In this document: positions 33,620 to 44,863 of the stretch, one piece after another
Position numbering within the stretch: position 1 is the first letter of the stretch
Layout of the letters: each line of letters opens with the position of its first letter
NCBI RefSeq assembly: GCF_030052815.1
Contig: NC_079498.1
Span: forward strand, 81,392,992 to 81,456,991
Source: Hevea brasiliensis
Taxonomy: Eukaryota > Streptophyta > Magnoliopsida > Malpighiales > Euphorbiaceae
Length of the DNA stretch: 64,000 nt
Direction of reading: 5' to 3'
The notes under the pieces: generated by a model
Told to the model about the DNA's origin: nothing
Seen by the model: the letters and a program-made list of their open reading frames with translations, nothing else
Databases searched by the model: none
Translations under genes and position numbers: made by a program

Positions 33620-34850
33620 ATGGAAGAAGGAGCTCACTTAGTCGAGCAATCTGTTGAAGCTGAGGCACAAGGAGAAGCCCCAGCTTTACAGAATGTCAGT
33701 GGATCTATAGCACCAGCCCCACAAATGCCACAGTTTCCTGCACAGTTTGCATAGCAGATGGCTACGATGTTTCAACAAATGGCTGGGGGTATGCCTGCTC
33801 AAGCTCCACCCCAGACACTTGTGGTACAACCACAACCTCCAGCCAGACAGTATGATAAGTTATTGAAGTATAGGGCTACTGAATTTAAGGGTACAGTAGA
33901 CCTGCTTGAGGCAGAGTAATGGCTTGAAAGAATGGATAGAGTGTTCAAGAAGTTGCACTGCCAAGATGAACTGAAGTTTGAATATTCTGTGTCACTACTG
34001 CAAAGGGATGCGTATGATTGGTGGAAGACCATCCCCCATAGCTTAGCTGAACCACCAGTGCTGACCTGGGATGACTTCATCAGAGAATTCAAACAGAAAT
34101 ACATCCCAGATGCATATTTTGATCAGAAATTGTAAGAATTTTTGAGTTTGAAACAAGGGAATAGATCAGTGGCAGAGTATGAGAGGGAGTTTTCCGCTTA
34201 AGTCATTATGCTGGGAGTCTCCTTTCTACCAGCAAGGCAAGATGCAATAGATTTGAGACTGGTTTGAAGCCCAGTTTGAGAATGCAAGTAGTGGGATTCA
34301 GACACAGCAACTTTTCAGAACTTATGTCTCAAGCACTTGAGCTGGAGAGAATTGAATCAGAAGCAACCTCAGTAAAAGAAAAATCAGAGAAAGCTGAAAA
34401 ATCAGAGAAAGACAAAGGGGAAAAATCAGTTGAACAGAGTTCTGGTGCTACCTCTGGAAAGAAGAAGAAATTTAGTGGACCCAGCAGGGGTCGAGGTGGA
34501 AGATTTGGTAGGGGCAGATTTTCTGGACAGAGACCCCCTAAGTTTGGTTAGCAGTCGAGCAGGGGTTCATATTCTGCCCGCCCTTGTGAGACTTGTGGCA
34601 AGATGCATATGGGGGAATGCTATTGGGCCACTGGAGCCTGCTTTAATTGTGGAGGCAAGGGCCATTTAGCAAAAGACTGCACTAGTGCTCCTAAATATGG
34701 TCCAGCTCCTACTACTACCGAGGGATCTATTCAGAGTCCTGCTCCCAGAGGTTCACAGTCTGTTGGCAGAGGAAGAGGCAGAGGTAGAGGCACTGTTTCT
34801 GGCAGTCAGGGCACGGTTGGTCAGTCGGCATAAGGAAGTGCTTCAGCCAG
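33620..34850 (+). pseudogene. Element Q gag
   Basis: The ATG at 33620 (MEEGAHLVEQ) begins a frame with an N-terminal Gln/Pro-rich part and a capsid domain (WLERMDRVFKKLHCQDELKF, RDAYDWWKTIPHS, TWDDFIREFKQKYIPDAYF). A Lys/Glu linker, a Gly/Arg-rich basic stretch (GRGGRFGRGRFSGQR) and knuckles CETCGKMHMGEC and CFNCGGKGHLAKDC follow. In-frame stops are TAG 33752, TAA 33917 and TAA 34133, all from glutamine codons judging by P. One C is missing near 34195 (ttttccgc against ttttcccgc in P), which shifts the frame. Further stops stand at 34549 and 34831. Gag would form the particle. Confidence 0.85.
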
Positions 34851-36250
34851 AGTCTACACAATGAGACAGCGAGAAGAGGCTGAGACTTCTGATGTGGTAA
34901 CCGGTACATTCTCTATCTCTGATCAAGATGTACTTGTGTTGTTTGATCCGGGTTCAACCCATTCATGTGTTAGTGCTAGCATAGTCAGTTCACTTGCTGT
35001 TCCATGTGTCCAAATGGGTTTTGAAGTGCTAGTAACTAGTCCGTTAGGACAAGAGGTCCGAGTCAACAGAATCTATAGAGACTATCCTTTGGTGATCCAA
35101 GGACATGTTTTCCTGTCAGATTTGATTGAAATGCCCTTCAGAGATTATGATATCATCTTGGGCATGGATTGGTTAGCCAGGCATCATGCCATGATTGATT
35201 GTAGACTGAAGACAATCACTTTTGGTCTCCCTTTGTACAGTGATGTGGTAATACATGGGGAGAGGCATTTACTGCCATCAAACATCATTTTGGCTGCACT
35301 AGCTAGAAGGATGATCAGAAAGGGGTGTGAAGCATACTTGGCACATGTGATAGACACCCAAGTGGGGAGTCCAGCACTGAGGGACATCCCTACGATATGT
35401 GACATTTCAGATGTGTTTCCTGATGAATTGCCAGGATTACCTCCAGAAAGAGAGGTGCAGTTTGAGATTGATGTTATGCCTGGTGTAGACCCAATCTCCA
35501 TAACGCCATATAGAATGGCACCTGCAGAATTCAAAGAGTTGAAAGTGCAGTTGCAAGAGCTGCTTGACAAGGGCTTTATCTGCCCTAGTGTGTCACCTTG
35601 GGAAGCGCCAGTGTTGTTTGTTAAGAAGAAGGATGGCACTCTCCGCTTGTGTATTGATTATCAGCAGTTGAATAAGGTGACAATAAAGAATAGATATCCA
35701 TTGCCCCGTATTAATGACTTGTTTGATCAGCTAAGGGGTGCAGCTGTGTTCTCCAAAATTGACCTGAGATCAGGTTATTATCAGCTGAAAGTACAAGAGC
35801 AGAGTATTCCTAAAACTGCCTTCAAAACCCGCTATGGCCATTATGAGTTCTTGGTCATGCCATTCGGGTTAACTAATGCTCCGGCTGCTTTTATGGATCT
35901 GATGAACACTATCTTCAGACCATACCTCGGCCAGTTTGTTGTGGTATTCATAGATGATATATTGGTCTATTCGAGGAATGCATAAGAGCATGATAAACAT
36001 CTGCGGATTGTACTATAAACTTTGAGGGAGAAACAGCTATACGCCAAATTGTCAAAGTGTGAATTTTGGCTGAAGGAGATATCTTTCTTGGGGCATGTAG
36101 TATCAGAAAAGGGCATCAAGGTAGATCCAAGTAAGATTGAAGCTGTCCTTAATTAGAGGCCACCCATAAATATCACGGAGATTCGTAGTTTTCTGGGTTT
36201 AGCTGGATACTATCGTCGGTTTGTGAAGGGATTCTCCATGTTGGCATCTC
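34851..36250 (+). pseudogene. Element Q protease and reverse transcriptase
   Basis: Open for 374 codons at 34861-35985. Protease: [15 protein letters not shown], with the catalytic Asp near 34950, and [28 protein letters not shown]-like lead, [74 protein letters not shown] and the catalytic FIDDIL at 35947-35964. TAA at 35983 ends the open part; the reading continues with [20 protein letters not shown], a TAG for Trp near 36154, and [15 protein letters not shown]. This is the best preserved RT of the window. Confidence 0.9.
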
Positions 36251-36850
36251 CATTGACTAAGCTACTTTAAAAAGATGTAAAATTTCAGTGGACGGATAAA
36301 TGCCAACAGAGTTTTGATGAATTGAAGAAATGTCTGACTAAAGCTCCAGTCCTGACTTTACCTACCCTGGGTAAAGAATACACAGTTTACAGTGATGCTT
36401 CTCATAATGGGTTAGGCTGTGTACTGATGCAAGATCGAAATGTCATTGCCTATGCATCACGCCAGCGAAAACCGCATGAGAGGAATTATCCGACACATGA
36501 TTTGGAGCTTGCAGCTATAGTGTTTGCTCTTAAGATCTGGAGACACTATTTATATGGGGAAAAGTGTTACATCTACACAGATCATAAGAGTTTGAAGTAT
36601 TTGGGCACTCAGAAAGAGCTGAATTTGAGACAGAGGAGATGGTTAGAGTTAATAAAAGACTATGATTGTCTGATAGACTGTCAGCCAGGGAAAGCTAATG
36701 TTGTGGTTGACGCCTTAAGTCACAATACTATGGCGAGTCTACAGGTAACTCCTTTGTCTATGGTACATGAGTTGAAGTCATTGCATGCTAGCTTAGAGAT
36801 TAATGATGAGGGGCAAACAGCAGTTGATGGCATGCACAGCCAGTGTTGAT
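36251..36850 (+). pseudogene. Element Q RNase H
   Basis: Open at 36322-36849. It has [18 protein letters not shown] with the first catalytic Asp near 36393, [21 protein letters not shown] with the Glu, [24 protein letters not shown] with the second Asp, and [11 protein letters not shown] near 36695, where the chromovirus A reads ADALSRK. It degrades the RNA strand of the cDNA hybrid. The frame ends at TGA 36847-36849. Confidence 0.88.
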
Positions 36851-38267
36851 TGATCAGATTAGAATGGTCGCCGTAATGATCGAAATATCGGTCGTTGGAA
36901 AAAGTCAGCAGGCAAGAAACCGAATTCTCAATCGAGATGATGGTCTCATTGCTACACCAGGCGTAATGTGTGTTCCTAATGATGTTGATTTGAGGCAGAT
37001 CATTTTGAAGGAAGCACATGAGTCTCCTTTTGCCATGCACCCTGGTGGCACAAAAATGTACAGAGGGCTAAAGGAGCATTACTGGTGAGTGGGTATGAAA
37101 AGAGATGTGGCAGAGTTTGTTTCCAAATACCTAACTTGTCAGCAAGTGAAGGCAGAGCATCAAGTACCTGCCGGGTTGTTACATCCACTACCAGTACTGG
37201 AATGGAAATGGGAGAGAATAACGATGGATTTTGTGATGGGACTTCCGAGGACATATAAGAGTCATGATGTGGTATGGGTCATTGTTGACAGACTAACCAA
37301 GTCTGCTCATTTTCTGCCAGTTCGGATGGACTACAGTTTAGAAAGATTGGCCAAGTTATACATTGATGAGATTGTGAGACTACATGAAGTGCCAGTATCC
37401 ATCATATCAGACAGAGATCCTAGGTTCACTTTTAGATTCTGGGGTAGTCTTCAGAGAGCCCTAGGAATTAGATTGAACTTCAGTACTGCATTCCACCTAT
37501 AGACAGATGGCCAGTCTGAGAGGGTAATTCAGATCTTAGAGGACATGCTACGGGCTTGTGTGATTGAGTTTGAGGGTAGTTGGGACACACATTTGCCTTT
37601 GATTGAGTTTGCTTATAACAACAGCTACCAATCAAGCATTGGGATGCCTTCATATGAAGCTTTGTATGGCAGAAAATGTAGAACCCCGTTGTGTTGGGAT
37701 GACGTGGGTGAAAGAAAGATGATTGAACCCGAAATTGTTCAACAAACTGAGGAGAAGATCAGGGTGATCAGAGATCGACTTAAGACTACATCAGACCGTC
37801 AAAAGTCCTACATTGATTTAAAAAGAAGGGATATTGAGTATGCAGTGGGTGAGAAAGTTTTCCTCAAAGTTTCTCCTTGGAAGAGAATTATGAGATTCGG
37901 CAGAAAGGGAAAACTGAGTCCTCGCTTCATTGGACCATATGAGGTTCTGGATATAGTGGGTCTTTTGGCATATCGTTTGGCACTACCTCCAGAGTTGGAG
38001 AAGATACATAATGTCTTCCATGTGTCTATGTTGAGGAGGTATCGATCAGACCCATTTCATGTACTACCAGTGGAAGAAATTGAAGTAAATCCAGACCTCA
38101 CATATAAAGAAGAACCCATAGAGATTCTAGCTTATGAGGTGAAGTAGCTACGGAACAAGCATATACCATTGGTAAAAGTGCTGTGGAACCATCATTCGGG
38201 CTAAGAAGCTACTTAGGAACGAGAGGACGACATGAGGAGACAGCACCCACAGCTATTCAGAGATTGA
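36851..38267 (+). pseudogene. Element Q integrase with C-terminal chromodomain-like tail
   Basis: N-domain: FAMHPGGTKMYRGLKEHYW, a TGA for Trp at 37086-37088, and [13 protein letters not shown], where the first zinc-binding Cys (CLTC in A) is Tyr. Core: [21 protein letters not shown] and, after a TAG for Gln at 37501-37503, TDGQSERVIQ with the catalytic Glu. The C-domain has GEKVFLKVSPWKRIMRFGRKG, PRFIGPYEVL and NVFHVSMLRRY. The tail after VLWNHHSG is decayed with stops at 38147, 38203 and 38212, where A has the better preserved chromodomain-like end. The frame ends near 38267, 48 bases before the 3' LTR. Confidence 0.88.
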
Positions 38268-38300
38268 TACCAGGTAAAATTTCGAGACAAAATTTATTTT

Positions 38301-38313
38301 AAGGGGGGGGAGA
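38301..38313 (+). other. Element Q polypurine tract
   Basis: AAGGGGGGGGAGA stands just before the 3' LTR at 38316, which starts TATAACACCCC with TG changed to TA. It is the plus-strand primer site. Confidence 0.85.
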
Positions 38314-38315
38314 AT

Positions 38316-41300
38316 TATAACACCCCTATTTGCATAGCCTGGTATATTTCACTGTTCCGGTGACCAGAGTCAGTCCGGACAATTAAGGGGATTAGAACCA
38401 CACTTAAGACAACTAGAGAAGCTATAAACACAAATAATTAGTAATTGCCAATTAGTTAAGTATAAATAAGAAAAACAGAACATAAGAAGTTAAACGAGCC
38501 GAGAGTCACAGCGATGGGTGACCTTCTAGGGAAGGACTGCGAAGTCATTTTAAACTCAAATTTCGAACCGTAAAATGTGACGCTGCGGTCCTTAGGACCC
38601 TTATGAACACAGTGGAAAAGAGAAAATCATGAAAAAGAACTGTTAACCAGTCAAATAATTAGGTCAGGTAGCCAAAAGAAACATTGAATTATTTGCAAAC
38701 CGGGTTCAACCAGCGAGGGGCAATTTGGTCAATTGACCCCGAGAGCTGACTCCTGACCTAACTGTCAAATAAAATCAGTGAAAAGAAAATTTCAGAATCG
38801 ATAATTAAATTAAAGAACTAGTAGAAAAAAAAAGAAAGAAAATGAAAAAGTGAAGAGAGGTGACATCATGCATGACATCATGCATGATGCCATAAATCCT
38901 ATAATTAATAAATTAACTATAGTGATTTTTTTTTGTCTTCCATAAGACAAAAGACAAAAGACATAAAAAAAAAAAGAAACAAAGTCATCTTCCTCATCCT
39001 TGTGCCGCCCCATCTCTCTCTTCATTCTCACTCACTTTGTTCCACCATTTTTAAGGATTAGAAAGCTTGAATTTCCCTACTTACTTTCATAAATTCACAA
39101 AGTCCCAACATTAAAAATTCTCTTTACATGTTGAGGAAGCATTAGACAGCAAAAAGAAGAAGAAAGACTTGAAGAAAGTAAAGCCTAGAAACCCTCCAAG
39201 CAAGGTTAGTGTTTATCCCTTAAACTTTTCTTTATATTAAGGATTAAATACTTGTATTAAGATGGAATTTGATGAAAGTTGAAACAAAATGTTAAGATAA
39301 GGGACCCAGCTGAATTTCGGCCAGCATGTGTATGAGGGTATTGTTGTATGGTTTGATGGATTTGAATGAGTATATGGACCTCCATTAGTTGAATGATTAT
39401 AGTTAAAATCATTGAATTGGTTAAATGCAACAATTAGTGTGAATTAGGGTTTTGGACATTAGGGTTTAGAGACAAAAATGTAAGAAATTTGTAAATGATG
39501 TCTTGGACCTAGTTTAAGGAGAGAAATGGTCAATTGTGACCTAATGAGGTGTGTTAGGAGTGTTTGAATCAAAAGCAAATTCGGATTGAGTGTGGTCATG
39601 CTGCTAGCAGCATGACCAAGTTACCTTTGAGGGACCAAAAATGAAAATTTACAAGTCCAATTGGTATGAGACCAATTGAGAATGAAAATAGACACTAAAT
39701 GACACAATTTTCATTTAGGAAGCATGCCCAAAAAATGACCAAAACCTAGTGAACAAATTGACCAAACTTGGAAAATCTCAGTCTGCCCTGTACAAACTGA
39801 CCAAATGAATAGTGTTCGTTCATTTGGCATAACTTGAGCTAGGCAGGTCTAAATGACCTGAAATTTTACCAGTGGTTAGATGAGATATAGACCTAAAACT
39901 TGCATGAAGAACACAAAACCAAATTATCCCATTAACCAAGTCATTTGGCCACCCCAAGTTGGTGACCTAAAACTGCCAGCACCAAAAATTGCCCAGAAAA
40001 TCTGGGTTGAATTCAATCCGGCAGCCATGGTTCAAATGGCTATAACTTGAGCTACAAAACTCCAATTGGAGTGATTCAAAAAGGAGAATAAACTTAAGAC
40101 AATAGGGAACATTTTCTAAGAAGGAAGTTTTACCAAATTCTAACAGAAAAATGACCAATGGAACAGTGCAACCTTAGACACCAAAACTGAAAATTTATCA
40201 AATTTGCCTATAAGACTTAGAATTTGAGTAAACAAACAAAACCAATAAATTTAGTGACCAAAATGTGGTATGTGGGTGAAGTTGGGATTCCCATTCCTAT
40301 TAAGCCTTAGAAAGTCAACAATTTGACTTGAATAGTATAGTGAATAGTAACCCCGAAATACAAAATTTAAAGAACGTCGAGTTTAGCACATTAAAGCTAG
40401 GTAAAAGTGAAGTTAAATTTATTTTTGGATTTATGCTAAGTTATGGTACTGAAATACTGTGAAATTGTGTGTTTCAGTTGAAAAGAACACCGGGAAAGAA
40501 CCCGAAGAATCGAGTCAAGGCCAAGAGGCGACTCGCTTGACGTTTGTGCACAACATATAAATTCTGCAAATTATTTGCTGCATATTGTTTTGAATGATTT
40601 GAAAAAGTGAATTGTGACATTATTTATGATGCTTTGATCTAAATTATTGAAAGTTATTGTGTATGTTTGAAATGGCAATATTTAGCAAATTGTTAAGATA
40701 AGTTTTGAAACCACAGTGTCATGACCATATATTTGAACACCTCACTAGCATGACTAGTGGGTGTCGATTCGAATTTTGATTCCTTCTCTGGATGAAGTGT
40801 TGAGGTGTGCCAGTAGAAGAGGATTTGAATGGATATCCATATATTTGAGCTAGCTAGCCTTGTGATGTGATTTCTCTTTAGCCTCTGGCTATTGAGATTA
40901 TATTTGTTTCGAATGGCATGATATAACTGTGGGTTTTGTGAAATGTGTTTTGATACTTCGAAATGAACTTGTTATACTTCGAAATGAACTTATTGCGTCA
41001 AAATCTCATAATTCATGTTTTGTGTTTAATGCTCATGTTTAGTCAAATTTTTGAATAAATGTGATTTAAATTCTGCATTAAGATTATTTTAGTATGTTGT
41101 GCACCACTGAGTCCTAGTACTCAGCGATGGTATTATTCTTTGTCATGATTTAGAGACTAGAGGAAGCGTGATGAGTCTTGAGGATTGAGGATCTATCAGC
41201 TTGAAGTTATCGGGTATAATTTATACCCTGACTGTAAATATTTCTTTTGATGTATGTATTGCACATAAATGTATGGACATATAAATTGGTCTTGAGCAGT

Positions 41301-41806
41301 TTGTACAAAGTTTGTATAAAATTTGTAATAAATTTTAGTTTGGATTTTTTGAATGTAAATTTTGGTATGATGTATATATAAATTGTTTATCTTCAAAGAA
41401 ATATGAATGTATGAAATTGATTGACAGTATCATGACGATTGGTGAATTTTGAACTTGTGAAATTGGTTGAGATTAATTGTGAAATTGAAGAAGTGGTTGA
41501 AAAATTATTGGAAGTGCTTTATTTTAGGTATTTGAAGAACTGTTTTCTTAAAATATAAACAGAACTCTGCTAAAATTTTTATAAAATTTGCAGAAAAATA
41601 AAATGGGCCAAAAATTTCAACTAGCTTTCAACTGTAATTAAATGTTTTGATATCAATTAGAAAATGCTCACCACTTGTCAAAAATGAGAAAATTGTTTTA
41701 AAATCCCTTGTAGGGTACTTAATGAGTTATCTGTAGGTGAAGTTAGGTAGTTCATTAGGTATTCTATGGGATAATGTTATGCCTTACAGAGGGGTAAGGT
41801 GTGACA
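38316..41806 (+). repeat. Element Q 3' LTR
   Basis: 3491 bases, collinear with 29957-33430. It differs by an extra direct copy of 'gacatcatgcat' near 38863-38890, by an extra piece 'ggtatgagaccaatt' near 39664, and by scattered base changes. No gene is seen inside. Confidence 0.92.
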
Positions 41807-41811
41807 CCTTG

Positions 41812-42161
41812 GCTAGGCTAGGATTCCCTCAAGTGGAGCGGCTCCTTTCTAGCGATTGAATCAGGAGTTGAGCGCCCCGTGAAAGCGTCCTAACCGTAGG
41901 ACCAAAAGACTCCCCTTCCACATTGGAAGAGATCGGAGGAGGCGGGGGAGGTGGAAGTTTGATCTACTGAGGAGGAGGAACAACGACCTCTACTTCTAGG
42001 ATCGGCTGCTCCTGAGGTCGGGGAGGAGAGCTCGGTACCTCTACCAATTCTCGCGAAGGAGTTTGAGCAGCAGTAATATTGGCCTCCTTCATCGCCCACA
42101 CTTTTCGAGAGACCTCCCTCTTTCGCTTGTGGCTCTCCTTAGAAGTGTCGCCACCCGCCAT
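41812..42161 (-). pseudogene. aORF2 N-terminal part, antisense, T 3' LTR
   Basis: ATG at 42161 (MAGGDTSKESHKRKREVSRK), preceded on the minus strand by TTCTTCTCTGTGCAGGT, which also looks like a splice acceptor. The open part has a basic start, then TPSRELVEVPSSPPRPQEQP and VVVPPPQ. The reading continues to the Q insertion and resumes at 29956. aORF1 ends 82 bases upstream, so the two frames could be two genes or, if an intron is present, one protein. Confidence 0.6.
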
Positions 42162-42243
42162 ACCTGCACAGAGAAGAAGTTAGTGAGTTCGCTAAGATTC
42201 AGAGGCTAGAGATATGGATTATTCCAGGACCGAGGTCAGAGAG

Positions 42244-43095
42244 CTAAAGCTCATAGTCTTCATCAGTGATCAGCCGCATCATCCACCACTTCAGTTTGGC
42301 CATAACCGCATCTAAGCACGAGAATTTATGGGTGGACGCTTGAGACTTTAACTCTTTCACCATGGCTTCTTTGTCCTTATTTAAAGTGATCTTCTTCGGA
42401 ATCAAAGCGATCAGGTGTTGCCAACTCCATGGGATACCCTCAAAGCCGTTCAAAATCTTGCTCCTCAATATAAAGAACCGGTTCCTCCTGTTCTTCAGCG
42501 AAGAAGGGAGATCGGCGAAGAGCCCGCTGTTCGGCTTTGCCTGAAAGAACCAAAATTTATCGCCCTTCCTTCAGGCAAGCCTATGTAGTTCGGCGAAGAC
42601 TTTAGCCATGGGCTCCAGTTTCTTAGCTCAGTAGAGACCCCGGAAGGCTACTAAAGTCCGCCAGGAGTTCGGATGCACTTGAGCTACCAAGACATGGTGG
42701 AACTTTAGGACGGCCTTGTGAAATTCGTCTAAAGGAAAATGGAGCCCAGCTTTCAGCTGCTCTTCGTATACCATGATGAGATCACCTTCATCAAAGAAGT
42801 GATCGGCCCGATGGTCGCCATGGCATTTGATCAGTTCAAAGGAGTCGATCCGCAGATTGTACTCCTGACTTATGGATTGTAGATCGGTTTCTCTCAGGAT
42901 GGACAGTAGCTCATCAACTGGCAAGTTTTCCCTTCTCAAAAAGGTTCCTCGCTTCAGTCTCCCAGTCAGACCAGTAACCGGAATAATGGCCGTGCTCGGG
43001 CGTCCGCTTGGCTCAATCGCGTCGCCTTCTTCCGAGGTCCATGAAATATGGAGGGAAGGCAGGCTTACAGCTCTTTGACCCTTGGCACTGCTCAT
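42244..43095 (-). pseudogene. aORF1, antisense gene in the T 3' LTR (putative gypsy-type transposon protein family)
   Basis: A single minus-strand frame of 284 codons runs from ATG 43095 (MSSAKGQRAVSL) to TAG 42244. It has only two internal stops, TGA near 42629 and near 42573; both are arginine or equivalent sense codons in the 5' LTR copy. Motifs in order: LPVDELLSILRETDLQSIS, RIDSFELIKCHGDHRADHFF, MVYEEQLKAGLHFPLDEFHK, LKFHHVLVAQVHPNSWRTLV, KFWFFQAK and PWSWQHLIALI. The LHFPLDEF...HPNSWR pattern resembles plant proteins annotated as putative gypsy-type transposon (Pfam Transposase_28-like, from memory of the family). A TATA box lies 153 bases upstream. Function unknown. Confidence 0.68.
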
Positions 43096-43248
43096 TTTTG
43101 GAAAAACAAAAATTAACCAAGAAAAGAAATCAAAACCCTTACTGGAGTGTGATTGGTGCCTGAAATCTTGAGAAAATGAGAGAAAATGCTCAGATTGCTA
43201 GGGAAGTTCTGAAAATGACATAAGGAAACAACTAACTCACCTCTCCCC

Positions 43249-43256
43249 TATTTATA
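43249..43256 (-). promoter_or_regulatory. Antisense TATA box of the T 3' LTR
   Basis: On the minus strand the site reads TATAAATAGGGGAGAGG, a near-ideal plant TATA box, 153 bases upstream of the aORF1 ATG at 43095. It is conserved in the 5' LTR (12757-12764). Upstream on the minus strand (about 43540-43640) are three direct repeats with 'agatcggattacatcat' or close variants. Confidence 0.62.
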
Positions 43257-43827
43257 CCTGTTTGAGCATTAAATGCTTGTGAAGTCCCAAGCGACGCATC
43301 GATTAGCGGGACCAGCCACTTCCTTGACACATCGCAAGAAGGTTTTAGAAACATAATAAAAAATCAAATAAATGAGATCGGTTAACCAAGGTCTTCGGAT
43401 TGAACAAACTTCCAAACCATGGATCGGCTAATAGCAATTGATTTAGGGATTAGATTGGATACACATATAAGAGATCAGAAAATAACTAATGCAATAATAA
43501 AACAAAAACATTTAAATAAAAAATTTCATTTTATTTCCAAAAGATCGGATTACATCATTTGGGCTATCTCAAAAGATCGGGTTATATCATTGGGGCGATC
43601 TCTAAAGATCGGATTACATCATTTGGGCGATCTCTAAAGATTAGCACTACATTCTGCCTAGTTTAGGACTCCTCGGATGCTGGCCTATGTCAAAGTCTAG
43701 TCTTGTGGCTGAATCAAAAGATGTGTTTGATCAGAAAGCCAGCCACAAGTATTGGATAGATGTGCAGCTCAGATACGGTGACTATGACTCTAATGATATT
43801 GAGCGGAGTCATCGCCAATGTCATCGA

Positions 43828-44313
43828 CTAGGACCCAGCTGCAGTCGGGACGCCCGATGTGGTTGAGAGCCAAATGAACTTCCAGAGGCGATCATCAATA
43901 TTAAGATTGAAATTAGCAGTCCTCTTGTCCGAGATCGGTCTACCGATTGTACCGGTAGACCTATTCGAGATCGGCACGGCCGTCACTTTCGATCTTGATC
44001 GGCAAATTAGTCCGATTCCCTCACTGTCATTAGATGATGCTCTCTTAGTTCTCCAATCGCCGGGGTCATAAATTTTCAGACGAGGGGTGAAAGAAACAGT
44101 CGAAAAAAGATCAAAATGGCCATCATAATTAGAACTATCATCGAAAAGGCTAGAATTGGGGAAGTTGTGCATTGGGAATAAACTAAAAAAGGGAGAAGTG
44201 AAGTGTGAAGGTGGTTTCCCATCGCTGCATATATATATAGGGCCTTGGCATTTATTACAAACAGAAACCGAAGTGGACGCATCAGTAACTAGAAAATTTA
44301 TTGCTTTGACCAA
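43828..44313 (-). pseudogene. aORF0 in the T 3' LTR
   Basis: Minus-strand frame of 161 codons with ATG at 44313, the counterpart of 13280-13705. It opens MVKAINFLVTDASTSVSV and [13 protein letters not shown], then [16 protein letters not shown] and RLKIYDPGDWR. It ends 22 codons earlier than the 5' copy because of an altered stretch near 43830. No known family. It could be a third antisense gene or chance. Confidence 0.3.
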
Positions 44314-44855
44314 TGCAAGTCATATAAAAAGGAATGATCTAGAATGAGAAAGATCGGAAAAGGAGATGGTCATAATGGGAAGATCGGAAGAAACGAGAGG
44401 CGACCCATAGAGATCAGAGAACGTAGAAATAATGTCCAATTAACTCTCTTCATCATCAAAGCCGAGTTAGTTAAAGCATTAGGAGGCGTGATCAGATCCT
44501 CACCGCACATCTCATCTGTAAGGATGACCACCTAGCCGCCAGACGCTAAAACAATTAAAGTAGTCTTGTACACTTCGATCTCCACCGTTGATCACAATCG
44601 TAAGGATGGATCCGGAGCCCTCGGATCAAAAAGCAGATGAAAGGTTCAGCGCTTTTTATTCTCAGCCTTTGGATCCATCTTGTAAGGTTAGACCTTGAGG
44701 ATTAAGAATAGAAAGGACGTTTATTCTGAACAAAATCCTGACCCTCCATTTTGATTCTCTTTAATTCCCAGACATTAGATTATGTCCTTTTGAATTTGAA
44801 CCCTCCATCTCCCCCTGGCAAAGATCTTGACCCTCCATTTTGGGCACCCGTTCCC

Positions 44856-44863
44856 TATAAATA
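44856..44863 (+). promoter_or_regulatory. Sense TATA box of the T 3' LTR
   Basis: TATAAATA in 'ccctataaatacctgcatg', the same context as 14450-14457. In this LTR it would drive transcription out of T into the C-terminal integrase part of A. Confidence 0.58.

Larger units (their letters stand above)
29957..41806 (+). mobile_element. Element Q: complete Tekay/Del-like chromovirus
   Basis: It consists of 5' LTR 29957-33430, internal region 33431-38315 and 3' LTR 38316-41806, flanked by a perfect CCTTG duplication (29952-29956 and 41807-41811). The length is 11.85 kb. Over the first 305 or so positions of the two LTRs I count about 14 mismatches by eye, so it is an old but not ancient insertion, and younger than T in which it sits. 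The internal region has gag, protease, RT, RNase H, integrase and a C-terminal extension in one nominal frame, with about a dozen stops and one frameshift. Confidence 0.93.
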
